A DNA stretch of 64,000 bases from Pandoraea communis (GTDB taxonomy: Bacteria; Pseudomonadota; Gammaproteobacteria; Burkholderiales; Burkholderiaceae), in assembly GCF_902459745.1 (NCBI RefSeq), contig NZ_CABPSJ010000002.1, forward strand, positions 901,637-965,636. Reading direction: 5' to 3'. This document shows, one piece after another, positions 18,461-27,487 of this stretch (position 1 is its first letter; each line of letters starts with the position of its first letter). Position numbers and translations under genes: made by a program. The notes beneath the pieces were generated by a model. That model had not been told where the DNA came from and made no database searches. It was given only the letters and a program-made list of their open reading frames with translations.

Positions 18461-18913
18461 TCAGAAGTCGGCGAGCCGCTGCAGCAATTTCACCGCGTCC
18501 GCGAGTGCGTCCTGTTCTTGGGGAGACAACTGCGTTTGCAGGGCACGAAACAGCCAATCCTCTTTGGCGGCCCGACTGGCGTAGAGGGTTTTGCGGAAAT
18601 CGGGCGTCAGGGAGATCAGGGTTTGCCTGCCATCGGTCGGGTCGGGTTCGCCGCTCACGGCCCCCGTCGCCTCCAGACCGGCTACCGTGATACGCATGGA
18701 CTGAGGACGCACGCTCTCCGCCCGCGCGAGGGCTGAGACGGTTGCAGGGCCGTCACGATCCAGACGGAGAAGCACCGACTTCTGAGCGGATGTGAAGTCG
18801 CCCGGATGCGCTTGCTCCCGCACCCGTCGAACCAGTTTGCTCAGGGAAATGCGCAGCTCACCCGCCAAGGCGGCCAACCTGAGAGTCTCGGATGTGTGTG
18901 ATTGTTTGACCAT
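18461..18913 (-). CDS. MarR-family transcriptional regulator
   Basis: 150 residues. A winged helix-turn-helix spans about 40-105, with FTSAQKSVLLRLDRDGPATVSALA, SVRPQSMRITVAGLEATGAV and the wing DPTDGRQTLISLT, flanked by the N- and C-terminal dimerisation helices usual for MarR. It heads an operon of marR, isochorismatase-like hydrolase, small membrane protein and MFS exporter. A perfect inverted repeat 22-50 bp before its ATG is the expected autoregulatory operator. MarR proteins normally repress and are released by small phenolic or lipophilic ligands; the ligand is not deducible here. Confidence 0.9.
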   Translation of the reverse strand: MVKQSHTSETLRLAALAGELRISLSKLVRRVREQAHPGDFTSAQKSVLLRLDRDGPATVSALARAESVRPQSMRITVAGLEATGAVSGEPDPTDGRQTLISLTPDFRKTLYASRAAKEDWLFRALQTQLSPQEQDALADAVKLLQRLADF

Positions 18914-18934
18914 GCGCGGATAATATCATACAGA

Positions 18935-18963
18935 TAACCTGTACAGATAATATGTACAGGTTA
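18935..18963. promoter_or_regulatory. Perfect MarR-type operator palindrome
   Basis: An 11-bp perfect inverted repeat, TAACCTGTACA at 18935-18945 and TGTACAGGTTA at 18953-18963, is separated by a 7-bp AT spacer. It lies in the 327-bp gap 18914-19240 between marR and the serine hydrolase gene. A -10-like TATGAT (reverse strand, 18930-18925) lies just beside it on the marR side, so a bound dimer would block marR transcription. TACAGATAA is also directly repeated (18929-18937 and 18942-18950). I see no gene in the rest of the gap. Confidence 0.75.
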
Positions 18964-19240
18964 CATGTGTATATGCGTGACCGAACCGTTCATGTAACAA
19001 CCACATTGGCTCGACGTCTCGGTCATTCACAACGAAACGCACCCGCCAATAGCATGCACTTGCGTCATTGAATACCGGCATCGAAACTGCCGTCGTACGA
19101 AATTCCATCGCACCATCTGCCTACCCAAAATGAGGGATCGCGACAGCGACGACTGCGTGCTAACGTTGCCCCGGCCTCGCCGCACCGGCAAACAACACGC
19201 GGCACGCTGAACATCGTTCCCTGTCAAGGAGACCCTCGCG

Positions 19241-20266
19241 ATGACCGAATTTCGTCCAACCCGCCGACAGGCGCTGAAGCTCACGGCGGCGTCGCTCGCG
19301 GCACCGGCATTGCTGTCACCGGCAACCAGCGCCATCGCCGCCGGACGCGCAGATCTCGACGCCGCCATCAATCGCTTTGCCGCCCTCTCGCCGAAAACGA
19401 CAAGTTGTCTCGTGGTGGCAACCCCGCCAGAAGGACTGGGCTGGCGTGCCGGCTACGCGCCCGAGCAACTCCTGTTCGTTGGCAGTGCTGTCAAAACTTA
19501 CATCCTCGGCCAGTTCCTGCTCGACGTGGAGTCCGGCCGCAATCAACTCTCCGGCACACAACTGTGCACCGTCAGTGACGCCGTGCGCACGCCGGGCAGT
19601 CCGGTGTTCATCGGTCTGAGCGGACAGACGCAATACCGCACCGCTCTCGAATCGATGATCTCGCACAGCGACAATATCGGCACCGACATCTCGCTGGCCG
19701 CCGTCGGACCGGCGCGCGTGCGTGAACTCGTCAGGCGAATGGGACTGAACACGGTGCGCATCCCCGATTCCACACGCATCCTCTTTTCCTATCTGGCGGG
19801 CGCGCCATCGGGCGTCGATCTCGGCTGGGAAGGCATGCAGAAACTGGCGCACAACGAGAAGGTTTATTACGACAATCGTCCTCTCGTTTCTCGCACCGAT
19901 GTCATCAACGATAAGCAATCGATGACCAGTTCGGCAAACGATCTCGTGAATTGGTACCAGCAAACCCTCGCGGGAAAAGTCTTCGCGAAGCCAACGTCGC
20001 TCGTCGAGTTCAAGCGAATCTCGGCGATGGCCGACGCGGTGTGGATGGCCGTGCCCCAAGGGCTGCTCGCCTACGGCAAGGGCGGCAGTCTTGACTGGGA
20101 GAAATTCCACGCTCTGTGCTTCGCCGGACAGATGTTCCTGGGCAAAACGCCCGTGACGTTCAGCTTCACGTCGAACTGGCAAGGCGACAAGACAAGCGTC
20201 GAGCGCACCGACGAATTCATCTCGGCGGTCAGCGACGTACTCAAGGCAGCCACGAATTCCGTCTGA
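19241..20266 (+). CDS. Class A beta-lactamase-fold serine hydrolase with Tat signal
   Basis: 341 residues. A twin-arginine signal (TRRQALKLTAASLAAPAL, residues 7-24) ends near SAIAA, so the protein is exported folded to the periplasm. The three penicillin-recognising motifs are present: Ser82-x-x-Lys85 (GSAVKTY), SDN at 143-145 (MISHSDNIGTD) and a KTG-like KGG at 280-282 (AYGKGGSLDW). I could not identify a clear class A omega-loop glutamate (ExxLN), so it may be an esterase, amidase or PBP-like hydrolase instead of a working beta-lactamase. AAGGAG lies upstream of the ATG. It stands alone, divergent from the marR operon and convergent with the autotransporter gene. Confidence 0.82.
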   Translation: MTEFRPTRRQALKLTAASLAAPALLSPATSAIAAGRADLDAAINRFAALSPKTTSCLVVATPPEGLGWRAGYAPEQLLFVGSAVKTYILGQFLLDVESGRNQLSGTQLCTVSDAVRTPGSPVFIGLSGQTQYRTALESMISHSDNIGTDISLAAVGPARVRELVRRMGLNTVRIPDSTRILFSYLAGAPSGVDLGWEGMQKLAHNEKVYYDNRPLVSRTDVINDKQSMTSSANDLVNWYQQTLAGKVFAKPTSLVEFKRISAMADAVWMAVPQGLLAYGKGGSLDWEKFHALCFAGQMFLGKTPVTFSFTSNWQGDKTSVERTDEFISAVSDVLKAATNSV

Positions 20267-20284
20267 GCGCCCGCCAGATCGGCT

Positions 20285-20300
20285 CCGGACAGTCGTCCGG
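20285..20300. terminator. Small hairpin between convergent genes
   Basis: CCGGAC (20285-20290) and GTCCGG (20295-20300) form a perfect 6-bp stem with a 4-nt loop in the 60-bp gap between the serine hydrolase stop and the autotransporter stop. It has no U-tract, so this is a weak candidate for a shared terminator. Confidence 0.25.
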
Positions 20301-20326
20301 GACCGTGAAGCGCCGGCCATCCGCAT

Positions 20327-23300
20327 TCAGAAGTGCTTCGCGAGCCGCAACGCGGCGCTTTGTACCGTTTGCGACGCCGCCGTGCGAAGGTTGTACTCCG
20401 CACGGACCTCAAGCCCTTTCGACGACAGCAACTCGACCCCGAGCGCAAAGTTGGCATAGACACGCGGTTGTGAAGACGTAATGCGAAACGCCGCACCCGG
20501 GAACTGCACGAGCGACGCCTCGACGCTCACATCCCCTTTCGACGCAAAACTCATCCCCGCAGACAGATAGGGACGCACAGTCACGCCGCGATAGTCGAGA
20601 CGTGCGCCCACCTCGATGGCAGGACTCAGCACTGCCGTTGTGCGCCCTTCGCTTTGCATCGCAAGATCGAACACACCGGCGCCGCTTTCGAGGTAAGCCG
20701 AATTCCTGTCGTACACGACGTCCAGATCGGTATAAGGCTTCACGTACCAGGCGGCATGGTTCAACTGATAGGACAACCGGGATCGCGCGCCGACGAAAAA
20801 GGCGTCCGGCCGACTCGTCGCTTGCGCGGACGCGCCCGGATAAGCGATCGTTCGATTCTGCGTGCCACTCTCGTAGCCGCCCAGCACGGCGAGCGCGATT
20901 TGCCACGGCCCCATCTGCCGCTTCAACGTCAGCCCGCCCCGAAAGCCATCGCTCGATACGTCCAGCGAGCGATCCGACGAGCGGGCATGCGTCACGACGT
21001 AACTCGCAGATCCGCCGAAAAACCAGTCATGCGCAATTTCCTTCTGTGCCCCGAATTGATACGTCACCTGCTGACTGCGAAAACCCACGTCGTCCGCCGT
21101 ATCGAATCGATCGGCACGGGTGCCGATCACGCGAGCCCAGACGCAACTCCCTTCACCCATACGTGTGCCATTGGTGACGAACTGCGGGCAGCTCATCAAT
21201 CGATTCAGGAAGTCGTAGTTCTCATGCCCCCGGGAACCCGCGCGCATGAGCGTCGCCGCCCCGGAGAGTACGTCCAGCGTCTTGCGGTAGGACGCCGCAT
21301 CGCCCGCGCTCACGAACGGCTGGAACAATGGTCCGGCCTCGACCATGCCCGCATCCCAGTGAGTCTGTAGAAAGTCGGCGAACGACGCCTGATTGGTATT
21401 CAGCGACACGCCCGGCGGCCGGAAGTTGGCGTCCACCGATATCAGCGGATCCTGCGAGCCGCCATAGTGATCCTTCATCCGATAGTCGAAGACTAGCGCC
21501 GTACTCTTTGCGACGGCCGTCTCACCAGTTGGCGCCTTGTCGAAGTGCCCGATGCCAAGCCAGATGTTCTTGACCGGATTGCGAAGGATCGGCACGACGC
21601 TGCCTCCGAACGTCAATGCGCCCGTCACCGCCAGGAAGTCGCTGTTGTGGTTGGTGAAATCGAGGTCGGGCGCGTAGATGCCGGTGCCCGTCTGCCTGAA
21701 GTCTCCATACACTTGCGACGCCTGGAACACGCCCGGACCACCGGGGCTGATCGTGCCGTAGTTTTGCGTCAGCCCGGCCGAGAGCAACCGTGCCGTGCGT
21801 AACTCACCGCCCACGCGATTCAGAAACGTGCTGTCGGTGGTCAGTTGCACATTGCCCTGCATCACGCCACTGTTGGCGACACTCGCCTTGCTCATCGAAA
21901 CGATGGCCGTTGCGGCTGACACCGTGCCAGCGTTCTCGACATTCACACCATCGGTATTGATGGCCAGAATGCCGATGCCCGAGGTCGCATTGGCCACCAC
22001 GCTCGCGCCTTTGCCGATCGTCACGCCGATCGGCTTGCCTTGCATTGAGCCGGCCCCCGCGTTGCCCATGCTGATCGCCGCAATCGCGGGAGAGCCTGCG
22101 CCCATGGCGCCGACCACGCTGCCCGGTTGAAGCGTCACGTCGATCGCGCCGCCCGCGTTGCCACTCGCGCTCGCCGGCTGTTTCAGCCATACGCCGCCGT
22201 CGCTGAACACCGCCCCGCCGCCAAGACTCATCGCAAGGATGGCCGGGGCATTCGCGCCGTAGGTCACCACGCTGCCACTCGTACTCACCTGCACAGTGTT
22301 GCCCGCCCCCACCGCGCCGGAGACGTTGGCCTGTCGCACCATGTCGAGACCGTAAGTCACTGCGGCGGCATCGCCTGCGATACCGCCACCGCCGCCCACG
22401 GACTGCGCCAGCACGCCTGCCGCGCCGTCACCGTGGGTTCGGATGCCGCCATCGACAGCCACTTCCACCGTGCCGCCGTCATTTGCACCCGAGCGCGTGA
22501 CGGAATTGTTGACCGACGCCAGCGTGACGCGTCCCGGCGCGGTGGTCGCCCCCGCAATGCCCCCGCCCCCGCCGACACTTTGGGCAACGATGCCATGCGC
22601 ATCCTGACCGAGCGTTTGCACCGCGACGTTACGTGCGACGTTCACATTGACGTCGGCACCGCTGCCAAACGTATCGCCCTGCGCACCCAGTGTCAGGCTC
22701 GTGACCGGTAACGCGAACGGATTGCCGCCCTGAACGAGCGCGACATACCCGCCGCCACCGCCGATACTCTGCGCGAGTACGCCAAAAGATAGCGCCCCTT
22801 GCGTCGACAGTACTGCCTGCGTTACCGCAAGGTTCGTCAGATCGACACTGACGCTCCCGGCGTTGGCTTGCAGACTGCTGCCCCCCGCTGGCGACGCACC
22901 GAGCTTGACGACCGCCCCGCCGAGCAACGACGCGACCTGCGCGCCGACGGTCATTCCCGCAGCGCCGCCGCCGCCCGCAACGGACTGCGCGAGGATGCCA
23001 TGCGAGAGCACACCGCTCGTGTAGACGCTGCCGGAACTAACGACCGAAACGGGTGCACCGTTCATGCTCGACGGCGACAGCGCACCGCTCAGGGTACTGC
23101 CCAGCGTGATGACGGGGGCGGCGACCTGCTGGCCAGCGGCGAGGTGCGTGCTCGCGTTCCCCGTAAGGCCGACCGCTGCCGCTCCCCCGCCGCCCGTGAT
23201 GCTTTGCGCAACGACGCCGCTCGAATCTACGCCCTGTGTGGCGATCACGCCGCCGCTCTTGACGTTCACATGAGCGAACTGTCCCGCGTTGCCCGCCGGA

Positions 23301-26300
23301 TTACCGGTGTACGCTCCTCCGAGGGAGAGCGACAGGGCCGGCGACGTCGATCCGGCAGCCGCGCCGAGGCTGCTCGCGCCGAAGGTGTAATCCGTCGCGG
23401 CCGCCTGCCCGCCCCCGCCGGAGATGCTTTGAGCGAGAATGCCCGGCGAACTGTCACCACGGGTCTGAATGCGGCTGGCGGGATCGCTGGCGTCGACATT
23501 GACCAGCCCCCCGCTTCCCGCGCTGCCACCCCGCCCGCCAACGCTGACATTGACGCTGTGCTGCGCGCTGGCGAGATTCGAGCCAAGCAGGTCGATGATG
23601 CGGGTTACCTCATTAATGATCCCCGGCGCATCTTTAGGTGCCCAATTTGAGAGAAAAAGCTCAAGGTTCTGCGACGTCGCTGCCCCCGTTCCGCCACCGC
23701 CACCCACGCTCTGCGCCAGGATGCCCGGCGCGCCGAACCCATTCGTGGATAACGTGCCGGTATTGAGCACGCTCACTTGCCTGCCATCGCCACCCCAGCC
23801 CCCCGATCCACCGACGGCGACATTCGTCCCGACGTTGGGCGAGACGTTGAAATAGGTGCCGACCTTGCCGGCCATTACGCCCAACAGGCTATCCAGACTC
23901 GAAAGCAGGCTCGATACGCTGGTCGATGCAGCAGTGCCGCCCTGACCGCCCCCGCCGCCGATACTCTGCGCGACGATGGCCGCCGAGCCGTCGCCCGACG
24001 TCGTCACCCGACCGTAGTTACTGACGGTGGCTGCGTTACCGGCCCCGCCCTGACCGCCCGAGCCACCCACGCGAACGTCCACACCGACCGTCAGCGAACC
24101 GAACGCCACATTCATCGAATTGCCGGGACGCATCAGCCAATTGCCAATCGTCTGCAACAGCCCCTGAACCGATCCGGGCGCGCCGAGCGTGGCGCCAAAC
24201 GACTTCGCGGTTTCCTGTTGCACCATGCCGCCCACGCCACCGCCGCCACCGATGCTTTGCGCGACGATGCCCGACGAGTGATCGCCGGTCGTGAGCACGC
24301 TGCCATCGATATTATTGGTCACCAAAGCGGCCGCGCCGTCGCCCCCGCCACCGCCGGCACCACCGATTGTCGCGCCCACGCTGATGTTGAAGCGACTGTT
24401 CGGCGCGGCAATCGATTGCGCCCGCAGCGCGGCGGCAGCACTTCCCCCGGCACCGCCGCCCCCTCCGATGCTCTGGGCGAGAATGCCGACACTCTTGTCG
24501 CCCTGCGTCCAGATGCCGCCGCTGTTGTCGACCTGCGCTATTCCTCCTCCGCCGCCGTCGCCGCCGCGACCTCCGATCGAGACGTGCGGGCTGAGCGTGG
24601 CGGTAGGCACCTCCGGGCCGAGATCCGGTGCGATGGTGAGCGTTGCCGAACTGGCGAGTCCGCCGTAGCCCCCGCCGCCGCCGACGCTTTGCACGACGGC
24701 GCCATCGCTTGCGGCGGCCTGCGTCGTGATGCTGCTCCCGTCTTCCAGCGTGAGATGCGCCAGGCCGCCCGCTCCGCCACCACCGGCGCTGCCGCCATGA
24801 CTGACAGCGACGCCAAGCCCAACACCGACGGTCATGGCGCGGGAAGACCCACCGGCACCGCCGCCACCGCCGACGCTTTGCAGCAGAATGCCGGTCGAGC
24901 CCGCGCCGGCGGTGGAAATGGCGCCGCCCAGATCCATGACGGCGTTACCGCCATTTCCACCGGCACCGCCATGGCCACCCGTGGCGATGCCGACGATGAT
25001 GCCGGTCGTGTCAGCGTCGCCACCGTGCCCGCCACCGCCGCCAATGCTCTGCACCTGCACGCCGGGGCTCTGATCACCGGTCGTGAAAATCGAGCCGTTG
25101 CTGCCGACCGAAATGTTGCCGCCGAGTCCGCCGTTGCCACCCGACCCGCCGCCGATATTCATGATCCCCTGACTCAGTTCGGCGCCACCCGCCCCGCCCC
25201 CGACCGCGTGCGCCAGGATACCGACGGCGTCATTCCCCATGGTCATGATCGTGCCGTCGTTTTTGATATCGACCGCCAGACTTCCGGTGTTACCGCCCGA
25301 GCCGCCATTGCCACCATGTCCCGACCAGGGTCCGGATTCGCCGCCGTTGCCGCCTGCGCCCCCGATCACAGCGACCCGGATACCCATCGCGCCGACGCCT
25401 CGTGTCACGATGCTGCCGGTATTCGTGACCGTGACGGATCCCGGCGTTCCGCCGTCTCCGCCCTGAAATCCGTTCCCGGTGACACCGCCGCCGCCATCGC
25501 CGCCGTCGCCCCCCAGGCTATAGGCGGCAATGCCCGGCGCATTGGCCCCATCGGTCGTAATCGCCGCACCATTCGTGAGCGTGACGGTGCCGGCGTTACC
25601 GCCATTGGACCCTTTGACGTCCGTGCTATCGCTCATTCGTTTCGGCCCGTTACCGCCTACGGAGCGCGCGAGCACGCCGACTTCGCCGTCGCCGTGTGCC
25701 GTCACGGTGCCGTCCGCGATGGACACGGTGACATTACCGGCGTTACCGCCCCATCCGGAGAGCACATAGCCGCCTTCCCAGTCATCGATCCCCAATCCAC
25801 CCTGTCCGCCCAGCGACTCGGCACGAATGGCCGCACCACCGTTGCCGCCGCTTGCGCTCGCGGTGACGACGGCCCCGCCACGCACGACCACGCTGGCGTC
25901 TCCGGCATTTCCCCCGACTCCAGCATTCACGCCGGCTCCCCACGGAATCGCACTGGTCTGCCCATTGCCTCCGATCGATTGCGCCGACAGCCCGTAGCCG
26001 ATAGCGCTCACCGAGCCGCCGTCGAGCGTAAGGCGTGCAAAATTTCCGTTCCCGCCATTGCCGTTGCCATGGCCGCGATTGCCCCACAGACCGCCATCTC
26101 CCCCTTTGGACAGTACGGAGACGCCGAAACCGTTACTCACGACGGTGCTTTGCGCGAGAACGAAGTCGACGATGCGCCCGAAACCGCCGCTGCCGCCCCA
26201 GTGATCGCGGCCACTGACATCGTCGCCGTTGCCACCATTACCACCACTCACATCGACAGCGACGCCGGTCGCCCCGCCTGTCGAAAGAATGTTCAGGCCC

Positions 26301-26563
26301 GTGAGGGTGCGTTCGACGTCGATCTGACCGGGCTCGCCATCCGCGCCATTGGAGTCGTAACAGCAACCGCCCGTGGCGCCTCGATAGTCGAGGAACAACG
26401 GTCCCGACGTCTGTGCGACGGCTGGCCCTGCGAGCATGAGCCCCGCCACACCGCAGATTGCCCTGAGGCGACCCGGCGTCGCCCGTGCGGAAAACCGATC
26501 TCCCACGCTGCCCCCCCGATCCGAAAGCGTTTGTCCAATGCCCGGATTTGCACCCCATGTCAT
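20327..26563 (-). CDS. Giant glycine-rich autotransporter (type V secretion)
   Basis: 2078 residues. A long signal peptide (1-50, cleavage near AVA|QTSG) leads into a very long passenger made of degenerate repeats of the form 'GILAQSVGGGGG' followed by a variable strand segment, which should form a beta-helix. The C-terminal part, about 300 residues, is a typical autotransporter beta-barrel with alternating aromatic strands (VWARVIGTRADRF, YVKPYTDLDVVYDRNSAYLE, VRPYLSAGMSF) and ends LRLAKHF, the C-terminal Phe recognised by the Bam complex. Surface-exposed or secreted. It is divergent from a two-component system (starts 202 bp apart), which is the obvious candidate regulator. The C-x-x-QFVTNG...SCVW pair near the barrel may form a disulfide. 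Confidence 0.92.
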   Translation of the reverse strand: MTWGANPGIGQTLSDRGGSVGDRFSARATPGRLRAICGVAGLMLAGPAVAQTSGPLFLDYRGATGGCCYDSNGADGEPGQIDVERTLTGLNILSTGGATGVAVDVSGGNGGNGDDVSGRDHWGGSGGFGRIVDFVLAQSTVVSNGFGVSVLSKGGDGGLWGNRGHGNGNGGNGNFARLTLDGGSVSAIGYGLSAQSIGGNGQTSAIPWGAGVNAGVGGNAGDASVVVRGGAVVTASASGGNGGAAIRAESLGGQGGLGIDDWEGGYVLSGWGGNAGNVTVSIADGTVTAHGDGEVGVLARSVGGNGPKRMSDSTDVKGSNGGNAGTVTLTNGAAITTDGANAPGIAAYSLGGDGGDGGGGVTGNGFQGGDGGTPGSVTVTNTGSIVTRGVGAMGIRVAVIGGAGGNGGESGPWSGHGGNGGSGGNTGSLAVDIKNDGTIMTMGNDAVGILAHAVGGGAGGAELSQGIMNIGGGSGGNGGLGGNISVGSNGSIFTTGDQSPGVQVQSIGGGGGHGGDADTTGIIVGIATGGHGGAGGNGGNAVMDLGGAISTAGAGSTGILLQSVGGGGGAGGSSRAMTVGVGLGVAVSHGGSAGGGGAGGLAHLTLEDGSSITTQAAASDGAVVQSVGGGGGYGGLASSATLTIAPDLGPEVPTATLSPHVSIGGRGGDGGGGGIAQVDNSGGIWTQGDKSVGILAQSIGGGGGAGGSAAAALRAQSIAAPNSRFNISVGATIGGAGGGGGDGAAALVTNNIDGSVLTTGDHSSGIVAQSIGGGGGVGGMVQQETAKSFGATLGAPGSVQGLLQTIGNWLMRPGNSMNVAFGSLTVGVDVRVGGSGGQGGAGNAATVSNYGRVTTSGDGSAAIVAQSIGGGGGQGGTAASTSVSSLLSSLDSLLGVMAGKVGTYFNVSPNVGTNVAVGGSGGWGGDGRQVSVLNTGTLSTNGFGAPGILAQSVGGGGGTGAATSQNLELFLSNWAPKDAPGIINEVTRIIDLLGSNLASAQHSVNVSVGGRGGSAGSGGLVNVDASDPASRIQTRGDSSPGILAQSISGGGGQAAATDYTFGASSLGAAAGSTSPALSLSLGGAYTGNPAGNAGQFAHVNVKSGGVIATQGVDSSGVVAQSITGGGGAAAVGLTGNASTHLAAGQQVAAPVITLGSTLSGALSPSSMNGAPVSVVSSGSVYTSGVLSHGILAQSVAGGGGAAGMTVGAQVASLLGGAVVKLGASPAGGSSLQANAGSVSVDLTNLAVTQAVLSTQGALSFGVLAQSIGGGGGYVALVQGGNPFALPVTSLTLGAQGDTFGSGADVNVNVARNVAVQTLGQDAHGIVAQSVGGGGGIAGATTAPGRVTLASVNNSVTRSGANDGGTVEVAVDGGIRTHGDGAAGVLAQSVGGGGGIAGDAAAVTYGLDMVRQANVSGAVGAGNTVQVSTSGSVVTYGANAPAILAMSLGGGAVFSDGGVWLKQPASASGNAGGAIDVTLQPGSVVGAMGAGSPAIAAISMGNAGAGSMQGKPIGVTIGKGASVVANATSGIGILAINTDGVNVENAGTVSAATAIVSMSKASVANSGVMQGNVQLTTDSTFLNRVGGELRTARLLSAGLTQNYGTISPGGPGVFQASQVYGDFRQTGTGIYAPDLDFTNHNSDFLAVTGALTFGGSVVPILRNPVKNIWLGIGHFDKAPTGETAVAKSTALVFDYRMKDHYGGSQDPLISVDANFRPPGVSLNTNQASFADFLQTHWDAGMVEAGPLFQPFVSAGDAASYRKTLDVLSGAATLMRAGSRGHENYDFLNRLMSCPQFVTNGTRMGEGSCVWARVIGTRADRFDTADDVGFRSQQVTYQFGAQKEIAHDWFFGGSASYVVTHARSSDRSLDVSSDGFRGGLTLKRQMGPWQIALAVLGGYESGTQNRTIAYPGASAQATSRPDAFFVGARSRLSYQLNHAAWYVKPYTDLDVVYDRNSAYLESGAGVFDLAMQSEGRTTAVLSPAIEVGARLDYRGVTVRPYLSAGMSFASKGDVSVEASLVQFPGAAFRITSSQPRVYANFALGVELLSSKGLEVRAEYNLRTAASQTVQSAALRLAKHF
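22199..25237 (-). repeat. Degenerate glycine-rich repeat array in the autotransporter passenger
   Basis: At protein level, a segment like 'ILAQSIGGGGG' recurs roughly every 40-100 residues, with the glycine run followed by G/A/S-rich strands. On the + strand this appears as repeated ccgccgccaccgccg tracts. The repeat unit is conserved in the anchor but variable in length between anchors, as in beta-helix passengers. Runs of this kind favour slippage and recombination. Confidence 0.75.
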
Positions 26564-26764
26564 ATCGATGTCGTGCGCGTATTACCGAGCCTTGCGCAGC
26601 GCGAACCCGTTTGTGCGAAACGTAGCATTCGATGTGCGGCGTCCGGCATCCCCCGAATTGAGTAAATGCGAGCCATGCCTACCCTGTTTTGGGGATGGGC
26701 GCTACGATGGCGGTGCGCTAATTTGCACGACATTCCCCTTACTCATCCTCTGGAACCCTACGCC

Positions 26765-27487
26765 ATGCCTGTCAACCCGCCAGTCGATACCGAACCGGTG
26801 CTCCCCGGGCCGTTATTGCTCGTGGAAGACGATCCGGCCACGCAAACGCGCATGAGCAGCATCCTCAAATCGCTGGGCTACAGGAATGAGACGGTCTGCC
26901 TGGCCGGGAGCCTCGCGCAAGCGCGTCAGCATCTGGCGAGCACGCCGTTCGCGCTGATACTCGTCGATGTCGGCCTGCCGGACGGCAGCGGCGTCGATCT
27001 GATCGGCGAGTTGCATGACAGCGATCCCGCGCTTCCGATTCTGGTAATCTCCGCGTGGAGTACGGAGCAGATCATCGTGCGTGCGCTAAGGGCAGGCGCG
27101 ACCGGGTATTTGCTCAAGGAGCGCGACGACGAGGAAATTGCGCTCTCGATACGCAGCGCGCTGCGCGGGGGCGCGCCGATCGATCCGTTTGTTGCCAGGC
27201 ATATTCTTAGCCTTGTCGGGGTCAGCCGACCGGCGCCACGCTCACCGGGGGCGGCGCCTGGCACCGGTGAGCCGCCAACGGCCGAGGCCGTGCCAGCATT
27301 GAGCCCGCGAGAAATCGAGATTCTCGGGCTCGTCGCCAAGGGCATGACGAACCGCGAGATTGCAGCACTGCTCAATATCTCCAGTCTCACGGTCGCATGC
27401 CACATCAAAAACATCTACAAGAAGCTCGCGGTCAACTCGCGCACACAAGCTGTGTTCGAAGCGCGTACCTTCGGCTTGTTGCCCTGA
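26765..27487 (+). CDS. NarL/LuxR-family response regulator
   Basis: 240 residues from the ATG at 26765. The receiver domain (about 16-130) has the acidic pair in VEDDP (20-24), phosphoacceptor Asp68 in LILVDVGLPDG, and a Lys in GYLLKERDD. A LuxR-type helix-turn-helix lies in the C-terminal region (about 175-225: LSPREIEILGLVAKGMTNREIAALLNI). The frame stays open upstream to 26666, but the later start gives a normal N-terminus. It overlaps the sensor kinase gene, so the pair is coupled. Divergent from the autotransporter gene, which it probably regulates. Confidence 0.9.
   Translation: MPVNPPVDTEPVLPGPLLLVEDDPATQTRMSSILKSLGYRNETVCLAGSLAQARQHLASTPFALILVDVGLPDGSGVDLIGELHDSDPALPILVISAWSTEQIIVRALRAGATGYLLKERDDEEIALSIRSALRGGAPIDPFVARHILSLVGVSRPAPRSPGAAPGTGEPPTAEAVPALSPREIEILGLVAKGMTNREIAALLNISSLTVACHIKNIYKKLAVNSRTQAVFEARTFGLLP

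Noticed and set aside
22199-25237. Regularly spaced ccgccgccaccg tracts that might suggest a CRISPR or satellite array
   Set aside because: They are in frame within the autotransporter and encode its Gly runs; spacing is irregular and there are no constant-length spacers.
23777-26665. A 962-codon open frame on the + strand opposite the autotransporter
   Set aside because: Its Ala/Arg/Asp-rich sequence mirrors the glycine-rich repeats on the other strand and has no start signal or domain.
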